Positions 49,491-61,835 of a stretch of 64,000 bases of DNA are shown one piece after another. The notes beneath the pieces are model-generated. The model was given only the letters and a program-made list of their open reading frames with translations. It ran no database searches and was not told the DNA's origin. Within the stretch, counting starts at the first letter, position 1; each line of letters begins with the position of its first letter. Both the position numbers and the translations under genes were made by a program. Origin of the DNA: Mactra quadrangularis (taxonomy: Eukaryota; Mollusca; Bivalvia; Venerida; Mactridae); NCBI GenBank assembly GCA_025267735.1, contig CM046293.1:9758560-9822559 (forward strand), given 5' to 3'.

Positions 49491-51310
49491 TTAGAAAAAA
49501 TAAATATAATGTTATATTTTGTTCAACATTTCGGCTTAGGTTTCTACATATCAATATCATTGCTTCAAATACATTTACACAGTAGACTCATTATCACTGC
49601 AAAACCCTATGCTTTAAATTGTTTGTTGTAAAACTCGTTTGATAACTTTCCTAGAAACCCACACGCGACGCATTGTCATTTAAAATAGCTTAGTTTTATC
49701 AAGGAAAGACATTTGAATTATCTTTAATAAAATATTTAACCACAAACAATTATAATGTCAGAATAGTTTATGGAATCAATAAAAAAGTCATTATATAAAG
49801 ACATCGAACGATCATTTATAACAATAATGTTAGAAACAATGACAATTACTAACTGTCTTTAAGAAATGTTATTTGAAAAATGAAAATGGTAAATGTGTCT
49901 GCTTACAAACTTAACGGTCAAGAAGGCTTTTGAACACAGGATAAAACATTGACTATCTCAGCAAGTATGGATAAAACATGAATAAATATTGGGTATAAGA
50001 TACAAAACTTTTGACAAAGGCTTAGTTGCTACGATTGAATTTAGAGTGATATGATGTAATATTTATCTGAGTCAATTGCCTTTTTTAAATATTCGAGGTA
50101 CGTTGATTGTACAAATATTATCTTCCGCTAAAAAGTAGTCATATTTTAGAAATTGTGTCATTACCAAGCTAAATTATTAACATACCAATTCAAAGTTCAA
50201 TTCATTTCTAATAAATATTATATTTTTTTGTATTTTTATTTTCATATATCATAGAATACTTAATACTTGAAATAATTGATTTATAAAGCCCAAAGTGTTG
50301 ATGTGTATTTTCCATTTGGTAAGATTATGGACAAGGAGAACGGGTGTTAAACACAAAACATACTTTATTTTCATAATCTAAATTTTAACTTTTTTTATCA
50401 AGGAGATTTATGAACAAAATTAATCATTAGTTAAACCAAGTCTACGACTACGCTCTCTAACATTGATGTAGATTAATTTCAAAGATTTTGCACAATCATA
50501 AACACGTTGGTGGATAAATAGAAACTAAATACTCATACATAGGCGTGTACTTTACTAAAAACTTGTTTTATGTTAGCTTTTGAGAAATTATGGCCATCCC
50601 ATTTATTACGAAGCTAATAACTAGTAAATAATTTAACAAAAAATAGCACTTGTTTGATGTATGATGCACTTTTCAAAAAGTTCCAAATAATATGTAAGTC
50701 TTGTCTTTTAAATAACAAAATGCATTGAATATATAATGCTTATTCTCATACAAAATAGGATGCGTAGTCGTTAATTTGGTCTGAAATCACAATTGAAATC
50801 ACAATTGCATTTTACGAAAATACACATTGATATTATGAAGGCGTATATCCGTATCATCTCCACTTTGAATGACATATAATTGTTTACATATCCCATCATT
50901 ACAATTTATTATTCTACTCTAGATATATTCATTAATGTGCCATGTTTTACGATAGTTTTCAAAAACACAAAAAAACACAACGTTTTTCTTTGTTGTTTAA
51001 AGTAAAAATAAATGGGTGTGATGGCTATCAAAATTGTTTGAAAAGCATAAAAAAATATGGTTAACACTTCACTTTTTGTCATATAAATGACACAATATGT
51101 GTAAAATGAAAAACGCATCATTCAAACGATATCCCCTGGCAACAATTAAGGAGCTAAAATTTCCAATATAAATGTTTTCCACAATTTGGATTGATGTTGT
51201 GAATATTATCGTTATTTGTAATGCACTCAAAGTAGTGTATCAGCATAAGTATTTAGGTTACAATAACACCACCTCTAAAAGTTCTGAATTCATGTTTAGT
51301 TGATAGTAAA

Positions 51311-51970
51311 AAACAGTACGCACCAAACATTTGGAGACATTTTCACTTACTTTTTACTACAAAGGTTTTATAAAAAAATGTGATTACCATTTATTTTGAA
51401 AAGCTTTTTAGTTTAGTTTATTTTTGTAATTGTACTATTTGTAGTTAATAATACCAACGGAGCTTCAAATAAGTTCATTTTATTTAGTTTTGGATGTTAC
51501 TGGTTATCTGATGCTGAATCTTATAAATGAGATGCATTCAAGAAATTTGTTTTCATTTAATCACCAACCATATCAAAAAATGAAAACAATAATTCTACCA
51601 AAAACAAGTAATGAATTTGTTTTATGTAAAATGTTCTTTGTCTCCTGACTGTTTGCGGGTGCTGTAGGATAGCACACAAATTGATAATCAAATATACTAG
51701 GACGAAAAAGAAACGCCAGGTAACCTATAATGATTGTTTTAAGGGATAAATTGTATTATTGGATTATTATATTTATTTTTGTATGAAATGTCATCTGTAT
51801 GGAACCAGCTGTTGAAGTTTCAATCGATTTCAGATGCTGATTATGTGAAAAAATACCCCCTTTTAACGATGACCCTTCTTGTTTTGCGAAACACGGCCTG
51901 ACATGTGTTGCATATTTTATGTACCCGGCGTTTCTTTTTCGTCCTAGTATAGTTGTTTCCCTTAACATGA
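51311..51970. mobile_element. 0.66-kb insertion/replacement block in U4
   Basis: It replaces the segment that in U1-U3 runs from ATTTCAGCTAGATGATATAA to just before GTAACTATTAAC. The outer part resembles nothing else in the window. Its right half is the MITE listed separately. A 70-codon minus-strand ORF (51756-51968) runs across the MITE end and is not credible as a gene. Confidence 0.55.
51697..51947. mobile_element. MITE with 27-bp terminal inverted repeats, TA target
   Basis: The 251-bp element starts CTAGGACGAAAAAGAAACGC and ends with the same sequence inverted; the arms match over about 27 bp with one mismatch. TA flanks each side (51695-51696 and 51948-51949). It is non-coding. Size, TIRs and TA flanks fit a Tc1/mariner-superfamily MITE, of a family different from the one at 25297-25531. 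Confidence 0.88.
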
Positions 51971-53040
51971 TATGTAACTATTAACTTAGCTTTTAAACCT
52001 TTATGTCATATACGACATGTACTAAATACTATTAATATGGACAAACCATACATTTTATTATGTGGCTAAGATAATTTGGAGTAAAACATTCAATAACAAG
52101 CGCATATCAACATAATCTTTTATACCATATCATTCTGAACTGATCGACAGAAACATGATGTGTTATATATAAGACTCCAGTACTGCATTTTGTATAGAAA
52201 TAGCCAACATTAGAGTCCTTTTTTGTGTAGATTCCATTTTCAATTTAAATCAACAAAATAAATACTGATTATATACGTTTATTACAAATGAGACATTTTA
52301 TCTTATCTATAATTATAAATTTACGACGTATCTGTTAGTCTGCATGATGCAGATAAGAATTGTTTATATAGTTTATCAATAGTCTGTTTTATTTGATAAC
52401 TTGATATCAATATCGTATGCAGAAAGTATATTAACGTTACACGGGCTTACAGAACATGATATAACATTAGAAATGTATAGGAATTACATCAACGGCTAAA
52501 CGAAACACTGTTGTAACTCTCTTATTTCAAATTGAGTTACATTATTGTTTGTTTTAGCCCTCGATATGTTAGTTAAAGATTTATAGAACACGTTCGAATA
52601 TAGTATTTTTTGACCATTAATTAGATGGTAATTTATAGCAAATGTTTGAGTAATACTATGTTTATAACTTAAAACTTAACAACATAAAGCATTTCTAACG
52701 TTTCAGTGCACACTTCAAGGTTATATATTTTACTTTGCATCGACTTGTTCTTTATTAAATCAATCGATATATATTCATATTATCTGATGCTTGTTTATAT
52801 AGTTCGTGTGACAATTGTATGCTAACCTATTCCAAATGCAATCATAGTATGTTCTGTTCATTCTCAGCAAAGGTTATGCATAATTAAGCTATATAGCTTC
52901 CCAATTAATTGAACATCATTCTTTGATTAGCGGTTATTTTATTCAATTATCACTAGAGCTATGGTTATTTATCATATACGTGTACTGACTCTTAATGAAT
53001 AGCATTCCATAGTCTATTCGTATGGAAACTTATGTTGCAC

Positions 53041-53120
53041 ATATCGAGGGTTGCCCGCAAGACTGTAGTTAGTGCATTGCTTAAGGAACAAATTACTACA
53101 GTCATGCGGGTAATCATCGA
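53041..53120. mobile_element. Short foldback (MITE-like) element, copy 2
   Basis: Its left arm ATATCGAGGGTTGCCCGCAA pairs with a right arm at about 53091-53120. Arms and spacer match the element at 7050-7131. The right arm is more damaged here. It lies about 90 bp beyond the end of U4, as copy 1 lies about 1.4 kb before U1. Confidence 0.7.
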
Positions 53121-53149
53121 TATTATAAGAGCTACAAATGCAGTCACGT

Positions 53150-53720
53150 CAATACCATACACAAATGTATATAAATCGAATCGTTCTTATCACTTTCTTA
53201 AAAAGACATAAGACAATAAAATGAGATGTTTTGCCATTCACCACAGCTAAATGTATAAAGAAAAACCTGTATGATATCTTTCTTTTTCTAAATTCATTCA
53301 AGTGTTTAACCAAATGCAATTATAATGTCAAACAACTTTTCTAGAGAAACAATGAAAAAGCCATCAACACAATCATTAACATTTCATCTAAAACATTACT
53401 GTTAGCAACAATGAAATTTACCAATTTACTTAAACAAACGTTATTCGTAAATTTAATAGAGTAAATGTATTTTACCAATACGTTAACTGGAGAGCCTAGA
53501 CTCTGGAAGCAATCTGTAGTTAAACTAGTATGTATATATAACGTCTAGAGAGTTTTCTCCAATGGCAGTTCTTCCATTGAACTGTTACTAAAACAGTCGG
53601 TTTCAATTTCGATAGACTGGAAATCCCAGCATGTTTATTCTTCTTGGATTAGAAAAGTGTCAGCTTTGATAATTTAAGCATTATTGCGACTAAATGTCAG
53701 AAAGTCAAATTGTTTGAGTA
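53150..53720 (+). repeat. Decayed array-unit fragment beyond U4
   Basis: The clearest part, 53577-53650, repeats the stem-loop block (ACAGTCGGTTTCAATTTCGA, then GATAGACTGGAAATCCCAGC). Upstream words (AACGTTATTCG at about 53440, ACCAATTTACTTAAA) follow the order of U1 17760-17970. The stem itself is broken (ATCCCAGC against GCTTTGAT). Spacing from the U4 block is only 4.9 kb, half a unit, so a large deletion separates them. Confidence 0.75.
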
Positions 53721-56700
53721 CGCCAAAAACAATTTTGGAGTATCTTTATATATATTTGTATTTGTTAAATAACATTATTGCGATTATTTTTTAAATTATC
53801 AAACTTGTACAAAACTTATGGAATTGTTAATTAAAAATATTTAAATAAGTGCAACGTTATAATTTGATTTGATACTTGGAAAGTGTTGCCCTGCAGTTTA
53901 AAACTGATTGGTCTGCCTGCATGTAAAACAATTTTGTGCATTTTCTATTTGTCAAGGGATCTATCAACTTAATTGAGTGTCATTTTTGGAATTAAAAACA
54001 CATTTTAATTAGTTGATTAATAAACGTCGGTGACAAGTTATTTTAGTACACGTGTATTAAAAGTTTGGATGTACATGGGTTTTTTTTCTACGTCAATTCA
54101 ATTGTGTGATTCGTGTGTTGTGTAGCAATTACGCTTATTTTGAGTAAATATTTATTTCACGATTGTTAAGGATATTTTAATCAACGTAGGAGATGAAAGG
54201 TAGGTAAACTTTTTATTTTTACTTGATTTTGATTATTATTGTGAATGTTATATAATTTTTTAGGTTATAATGCCAGAAAAATAAACAAAATATACACATA
54301 TATACATGTTACTAACAAACACGTAAATTTACGTAAGGTAAAATCATGGACATAAGCGCTGTTAACTTCATTAGCGCTGTTAACTTTCAAAAAAGTTAAA
54401 AGGCAATAAATGATATCATTTATGCAATTATATAGTAATAACTTGTACATAAGTGAAATGAAAACTTTGCTTTTTGTGTGCTAAAATGTGAAATATAAAA
54501 ACACTTAATTTACTCTGTGAAAAACACATTGGAAAAGTTTTGAGGATTTTAAGTTCAGAATGCCGAGTTTGAGAATTTAAGCGGCGATAGGACCCAATAT
54601 TACGATTGTCCTGCTTAAATACCATTGTATTCGATGGACTTAATAATTGTACTTTACTGTACTATTTTTGTCATTACACTTATATAAGGGTTGAAAACGA
54701 GACAACTACATTATCTAAAGACATATATCTAGATACTGTTGTCAAAAGCGTTGTCAATAAATCTGACATGTTGTACAAATTTATATTCTATTCTGTCAAA
54801 TATGATTTTGATAACATCCTTAGAAACCACGAATCTGACTTCAGTTTTATAGTTAGCTATAAACGATTCTTGTAACATAGCCATTTAAGAGGCATAATAT
54901 TTAAATACTTTATTAGCCGTAAATTCTCATGGCGCTTTACGTTTAATAGCAGACTTGCATTGCTGTGCGTAAAACTGTTATGTTCTACTATTTAAGATCT
55001 TAATGTTAATGTAGTGTAAAACCTTGAAAGTATAACTGATAATTACATGTAACATAATTTGTATTTTACTCGATTAAATATTTTCAAAATTCATAAAACA
55101 ATTCTTTAAACGCCTTAAAACACTTTAACTCAATAAAAAAAACTAGTAATATGCGTGAAGTGTTTTTTTCCTTTTTCTATTAACAATAAAGGCTTAAGCC
55201 GTTTTTACACAATGATTTTTAGGTAGGATCTTCTTTTATAACTTAGCCAAGCTAACAAATACTAATTTAATTACTTTAAATCATTAACTGTAAAAACAAT
55301 AGTTGTAATTTAAATAATTTAGCTAGTTTGTGATTTACTATTCTAAAATTACAAAATTTCATTTCTCAAAATATGCATGCTGTGCAATTGCAAGAAATAG
55401 CCAGAACAGATTTCCTATGTCAATAGAATAATGTGAAACTACATTTGTATTCAACGAACATTCACAATAAATTGGTGCAACGATTTTCCCAAACTACCAC
55501 AAATTCCATTTTCATGTAATTATTTTTCGTTCTAACTTTCCAAACGATTGTCATTTCTCCAGATATTTTCCACTATGTGAATTTCTTCAATGTAGTTTGT
55601 TTTTGTGTTAATTTCTTGCTTGGTGTTTTAATGAAATACGGTGATGCAATCCTAATATACGGAAAAAAAACATGAATATCATAAAGAGGAATATATAATT
55701 CCTTGTTGTATTGAAATGACACAATTGGGGCATCATGCAAAAACTTGTAAATAAGACGATTGATTTCTAAGATTCGTTTTGGAATGTATTAAATTATATT
55801 ATACGAGTAGTAAAGAGTAGAGAGAAAAGGGCTGTGTAGTATTTGTAGTGCAGATCATTGTCGGTAGTAATATCACTGAACATACTCTTTCATTTTTTTG
55901 TAAAAAATAGATCGCGATCTGACGCTTTTGAAAGTGTCGAATATTCGTTCTCCATTTAGTTTTTTGGTAGGGAACGCAATATCCGAATACATGTACTCGG
56001 ATACTCGCAACAGCCCAAAATAGAGAATATGTATAATACTTGGTTCAATATACTGTGATTAGGGAATATTATATTGAAAAGACGGCAAATATAAATAAGT
56101 AACAAACATCCTTTTTGACTATGTAATTTACAAGTATTCAAAATCTTTCTCTAGAAATATTACAGAAAGTACAAATTATATATATATATATATATTTAAT
56201 GGTACTAGTTCACAGATTTGGTTAAGATTTTTCAATATTTTCAAAATACTATTCAGTATCTGTAATTGTGTCAAAAATTAAGTCTTGAGATTTTAGGACA
56301 AACTGACTTATAGATTGCATAAATATACAATAAAGTCAAAAAAATGCTCTAAAATTGTCTATAACGTACCTGCTTTGAATGGATATATATTATGCATATT
56401 GAATAGTCTATGTGCCTATTTATACAAGCATTAGAGACAGTTTTAAATCATTTGACAAATATGTGAGTGATAGTTTCAACAATATTTAAGTAATGTTTAA
56501 GGAATTTATAGCAGGATTTTTTTCTCGTAAGAAATACTTGGAGATCATGATAAGTGCAATATATATATTATTCTGCATTAGCTTTCGGTGTCACATGTTT
56601 GGATATAAATGAAGTGTTATCTTATTTTTGTGTTTACTTTAAAATATGTTGTTTTTTGTGTGTGTAAATTTACACCACCATCCCCACACTATATAATCCA

Positions 56701-57917
56701 GTAACTTGCAATGTTTTTGTTAAAATTTATTCAAGTCATCAAACCTGCAATGATACCCGCTGTAACACTCAGATGTTTAAATACACATAATATTTTTTTC
56801 TCAATATTTCATGATAATTTTGACAGCGATGCCAGTTTCTTAATTGCAAACTTGACAGTTAATTCCTGACTTTTGAAATTGTACCGTCATGTCGTATTCA
56901 AGTTCATAATTGAATTTGTTCACATATATTGACTCTCTATTTTAAACTGTGACGATATATAATGTATTTTCTGTTTCTGCAAAGCCTGTAAACCTGTAAT
57001 TCATGTACACTTTCTGACAATTTTGGACAATATTGAACGTATTTCAGAATAATTTTGGATTTGTTAAATACATCGATTTACCAAAGCAATATATGTTAGA
57101 ATTAAGTATGCTTAAATAAATGTAATTTCATTTTATCATTTTAAAGAAAATGTCACTTTAAAAGAGGGTATCATCAAACTCCAATATCTTATATATTTAA
57201 ACTTATGAACAATATCGTTCGAAATTAAACATAAAACGTAACTTCAAATCAGTGAGCGGTAATTTTAACAACAATTTGCATAACTATGATAATGAGCTGA
57301 TCACTACTCGGTAAAATATTTTTAAAAACATATTTTATTTCTATGGATCAATTTCTTTCAAATGTCAGTTTGGCGTATATTAACCATGTTTATCTAAATA
57401 CTCGCTGTGGTATTTATGTACTTTCGATCGATATACGAGTATTCAAATCAGCGGGGTACTTTATGTGATACTGGCAGTTAAATACAGTATATCAATCGCG
57501 AAGGATAAGCTGTTATATATGGCATCGTGTAAAATTGTTTGTAAACGATTGAAATTCGACGTTGTTTTGAAGCTATTTGGTTGATTTCTATACTAACGTG
57601 TATCTGACATGCAATCTTAAAGGGCTGCATTAAATTGGTTTCAACGACGCATAATTATTCAGTTTGCATTTGTGCAAAAATATAATTTCAACTGTTTATG
57701 TCGTGTTCGTGTGCCTACAAACGTGTATTTGACACGTAAAAACATGTTTAACTAAGACGTTCAATGCACTTTGCATGTTAAAGATGTAAAGCAGTTTTAA
57801 TAGCATGCACATTCATTTTAGCGTTATTTTCGTGAAGATTCTGTCAATGTCGTGTAGTTGCAACCAAAAAAGTATCGTTTATATTCAAAGACAGACAGTT
57901 TGTCACAATATATATAT
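53721..57917. other. AT-rich non-coding right flank, first part
   Basis: No gene is recognised. A plus-strand 89-codon ORF at 54606-54875 and shorter minus-strand ones lack known motifs. A 14-bp direct repeat AGCGCTGTTAACTT occurs at about 54354 and 54374. A short (TA)9 tract lies at about 56178-56195. Otherwise I see nothing. Confidence 0.5.
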
Positions 57918-58113
57918 CGGAAGGAGCTGACGTGGCACAGCTGTTACGACGTTGGACTGGTAATCATTGGACAGCCAGTTTCGCATTGGTTCGAATCCCA
58001 TCCAAAACCTACCCCGTTGTTTCCTTGAGCAAGAAACGTTATCTTACTAACTCAGTACTGGGGTACTGGGAAGCAGACTCGAGAGTGATAGAACGTGTTT
58101 CACGATCGAGCTA
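57918..58113 (+). mobile_element. tRNA-derived SINE (plus strand)
   Basis: The 5' part has a Pol III A box (TGGCACAGCTG, about 57933) and a B box (GGTTCGAATCC, 57988-57998) at tRNA-like spacing. It cannot fold into a full functional tRNA that I can see. The body continues with CCTTGAGCAAGAAACGTTAT and GTACTGGGAAGC, which resembles the conserved central domains of some animal SINEs. The 3' end and target-site duplication are not clear, so the right border is approximate. A 60-codon ORF across it is a by-product. Confidence 0.75.
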
Positions 58114-59737
58114 AAAATTTAGTACGAGAAATTTAGCACTTGCAGCAACTACGCCAAGGACACAGTGTTATAGCCTCTACAACATATACCTTTCTACATT
58201 CACATGTACATGGTGTTTCTGATTCAAGAAGGAATATAGAGTCACATAACTATATATCAATTTTGTAAACTTGACATTCTATTGTACTTTTAATTCAAGA
58301 CTCATCTGTTTATGGATAAAACATGTAAGTCGTATTACATCGTAATAAAAGTTTTTATCTATCTAGCAATACAACAGGTGCACAATTTAAATGCTGGTGT
58401 TCTTAACTCTTGATCGAGTCGTCACATAGGCACCTCATTAATCTGAAATATTTCTAAATTTCTATACATAAACATGTACTTACCATGTCCAAAATGTTAC
58501 TGCCACATCGATATTTCAAATTTCACTTAATAGACTATATCTGGAATTCCAGTATTTGAGTTCTCACCGTCACAATGAAAATACGTGTTCAAAAGTAAAG
58601 TATGGTTTAATATGAAAGTCGTGCTTTTCAGCAAATTAGAAAATGCTTCCAGGACTATTAGATATAAGTCTTCATGTACAAAATACGTGAATTATGTTGA
58701 AAAAAGGCACATTGTGCCCTATCGTTACATACATGTAGAGTATGTTTATTGGCCAATTCGACGTTTCGTTTACCTTTAAAAAATACAATGTTAAAGTTAA
58801 AAGGTACAGTTATGTCATAAAATATTAATTACATAAATAGGAACGGAACTGATTAACTTTATTAAATACTCTTAAAACAATATTATAGTTTATAGTTATG
58901 TTAATAACCACATTGTTTGGTTCTTAGACTTGTATTGTTTAACTGATATAATCCGGCTTTATGTCATTTAACATGTTAAAGGTAAATAAGTTCAATACGG
59001 TATGATGTATATTTTGTAAACATCTACTGGATACCCTGAATTTTTTTCCGAGACATTTTTGTTCGTAAAACTTGTATTTAAATGAAAATAAATTAAGTGA
59101 CATAATTGAAGCTAAAATGAAATCACGTTTATGTGTATTATTATCACAGACGTCTTTTTGTGAACGTAACTACTTGAATATTACTAAACTATTTATATAT
59201 GGCACAGATATGAGTTTGTGCATATTTGGTTTGTTACGTTTCAAAACGAACATTATTTTTAACAGAGTATCGTTTGATATATTGTACAGTTTATTATACA
59301 TTTTATTAATTTATATATTTTTATCAAATTCCTTTTTTATACTATTGTGATCTCTATTTATATTATATGAACACTATGTTGGCTATTCTAATACTGTTTA
59401 TAACGTGTTTCCTTGCTGTGGACATAATACAACAAAAAATAGGCTGCATGCTGATCAAGGTCACAGGTCAAAAGTGCAGTTAATTAATTAATATACGTAT
59501 TAGTTCCATCATGAGTTGGTATCAAAATGACAAGTGTTATATCATGTCAGTTTTTAACAGTTTATTTTACACTCAGCACATGATACATGTGAATAGAGGT
59601 ACAATAGACATGTCCTTGAAAATAACATAATATATGTTTTTGTATCTCTCTTTATTTTACAGATAACATTCAAATTGCACAGTAGAGTATATTACAAACA
59701 ATTTTATTGCAATTGCAAGACACAATATCAAACAATT

Positions 59738-59786
<49 letters not shown>

Positions 59787-60472
59787 GATTCCTATGGTTT
59801 GCTTAATAATTACTACATGTCATAATATTGTATTATTAAATTTGTATAAACAATCGTAGACCAAAACAATTTATATATCCCCAGCAAACATGCGATCACA
59901 TACTGTTAGATTGTTTAATAATTGTCTACATAAAATACACATATTTATGTAATAATTAACGTGTATGTTCCATATTACAAATGTAATTACGTAAAATCAA
60001 AATCAATTAAGCCCATGTTTTACCTATTACATTGTTATAATATTTTGAAAGAAATTTATAATTGCTAATTAGTTGATACGTTTCCATGAACCGTATCTGT
60101 CAATATTTAACAGTGAATATTTCTTCCTGGTACCTTTGTATGTGGTTGACACAAATGTAAGACACCTATGCGTCATAGATATGTAGTGCTGTTGACTTTT
60201 TCATATTTTTTTAAATGCTAGTCGATAAGAACATGAAAGGAAAGTTCAAGGAAATACTTTCTGGAACACGACTTATCTTTATCTTCAGAATTTTATTCTT
60301 TCTATATGTAAGACAATATAATACCTTCAGGAAAAATTAAATGATACGATGCTTCTGTCATACAGCCACAGGTGTTTATCATCCTCAACGTCTCTAAAAG
60401 AAGTGTACAAATGTAAACGTGAATTTTACGCGATTATATGTTTAAGACATGTCAGGTAGATATTTGACTTAC
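58114..60472. other. AT-rich non-coding stretch
   Basis: Plus-strand ORFs at 58585-58779 and 59072-59350 carry no recognised domain and have the base composition of the surroundings; the second ends in a run of hydrophobic residues. Apart from the TA tract at 59741-59782 no repeat is seen. Confidence 0.45.
59741..59782. repeat. (TA)21 microsatellite
   Basis: An uninterrupted TA run of 42 bp, the longest simple repeat in the window. Confidence 0.97.
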
Positions 60473-60615
60473 TGACATATTTAGCTAGAATGATGCCAGA
60501 TCCTTGGGCACAGAGCGCTGATATAGTACCCTTCAGTACTTTGATTCTTACATGTAAAAGGAATGCAGGAAACCGGTTGGTGAAGGCTATGCTATCATCC
60601 ATTGTGCAGAATAAT
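60473..60615 (-). CDS. Candidate internal exon of an unidentified gene
   Basis: This 143-bp segment is clearly richer in GC than its surroundings. On the minus strand it is preceded by a T-rich tract and TTTTGCATGTCAG (acceptor) and followed by GTAAGT (donor). One frame is open throughout, with residues such as T-M-D-D-S-I-A-F-T-N-R-F-P-A-F and A-L-C-A-Q-G-S-G-I-I-L-A. I do not recognise a family. The plus strand is also open here (60490-60774) with a P-D-P-W-A-Q-S-A-D-I-V sequence and weaker splice signals, so the strand is not certain. It may be an exon of a gene whose other exons lie outside, or an exon-like repeat. Confidence 0.35.
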
Positions 60616-61524
60616 CTGACATGCAAAATTCTTAAAAAAATAATGTATGTTTTGATAACATACTTAGTATCAATATATTATTTAACGGATGCATATGTGT
60701 GTTTTAATGTTTTAACTGTTACAATTTCGTATGTAGATTTCCCAAACGACTCCCAGAATTTGAAGTACACGTAAAATACATGTAGATATTAAACATATTA
60801 TATGAAGCTTATGTAAACAATATAAAATAAATTGAAATTTGAAAAACAGCACACATAAATATAAAGGGAATGAAAAAAAAATCACCTCCAGCACGAATTT
60901 CCCCGATTTATAAAGATGTTGTTGGATCGATGAAACAATATGTGTTTGCTAGTAAAATGTTGTCTTATTATTCATATGTTCTGGCACCGAGAACGTCTGA
61001 TAGTTAGTTTTAGGAGCAAAAACATCTATGTTTATTATTGTTTTAATTCACTTGTAAATGGTTGGGATTATTATCTCAGATAGAAACAATCTTGATCGAA
61101 CATTCTACTATCATACTGGATATAATAGAAGTTAACAGTGTCTGGCGTAGTATATAATAAACAATTTGGCACTGCTGTGAACAAAACAAAGATTAAAGGC
61201 TATGATGTCTTGTTTTTTTTGCTGTTAGCGCATCCATGGTGAATAGTGTAGTTTGTTGCACTGTGGGTGTTGTCTACTTTAGTGCAAGTTTTTATATATT
61301 TGCATTGTTTTCTATGTCAAATATTATGTAAAAAGTATCTTCATTTTGGAGGAATAAAAGAATCTTATCTATGCAAGAGGATTAGTTTGCTGTTCAGAAT
61401 ACCGAACTAGGCAGTAATGATGGATATATAGATATATTGATTTGTGATGCCTTTTACATAACATACAATAATTCAACAATACAAGACAAACAAGAATATG
61501 ATACAAAATATCACAAAGCAGATG
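60616..61524. other. AT-rich non-coding stretch
   Basis: No coding, RNA or repeat signal that I can support. Confidence 0.5.
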
Positions 61525-61535
61525 CATAGAAATAT

Positions 61536-61824
61536 TTTTTTTTTTTTTTTGAGTTAACGCCGTATCAACACAATTTAGGTCATTTCACGGCGTCCAGCGC
61601 ACCTAACCTAGCTTTCCTGGACCATTGTCTATAACCAGTACTCACCTACCCTTCCACAAGGCCGGAAACTTCTCCATATTATCTAATCAATGGAGGAAAA
61701 TCGACATTATTGTCAAATTTTCATGGAAGGGTATAACCTCCCCGGGTGGGATTCGAACCCGCACCCCCTCGGGCACGAGTATCCAAATCCCGGCGCGCTA
61801 CCAACTGCGCTATCGACCCGGGTA
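61536..61824 (-). mobile_element. tRNA-derived SINE with poly-A tail (minus strand)
   Basis: On the minus strand it begins CCCGGGTCGATAGCGCAGTT (A box TAGCGCAGTTGG), then has B box GGTTCGAATCC at tRNA-like spacing, a body of about 190 bp, and ends TACGGCGTTAACTC plus a run of about 15 A. It is flanked by a perfect 11-bp target-site duplication CATAGAAATAT (61525-61535 and 61825-61835), diagnostic of LINE-mobilised retroposition. The GC-rich head and intact duplication suggest a fairly young copy. Confidence 0.95.
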
Positions 61825-61835
61825 CATAGAAATAT

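Larger units (their letters stand above)
43004..52954 (+). repeat. Tandem array unit 4 (U4)
   Basis: This is the last well-preserved copy, 9.95 kb; homology to the landmark region stops at about 52954. It includes the conserved island (44244-44760), stem-loop block (48724-48857), nested 96-bp duplication (49300-49490) and a private 0.66 kb block (51311-51970). Compared with U3 it has lost about 150 bp at 47573 and about 130 bp at 49045. It shares the U2 deletion at 49918. Confidence 0.9.

Noticed and set aside
8488..52954. CRISPR-like, phage-like or bacterial defence cluster
   Set aside because: There are no short regularly spaced repeats, no dense ORFs and no ribosome binding sites; the content is eukaryotic transposons and non-coding DNA.
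57922..58005. Functional tRNA gene on the plus strand
   Set aside because: A and B boxes are present but a complete cloverleaf cannot be folded by eye and the sequence continues into a SINE body.
61739..61822. Functional tRNA gene on the minus strand
   Set aside because: The tRNA-like head is part of a SINE with poly-A tail and target-site duplication.
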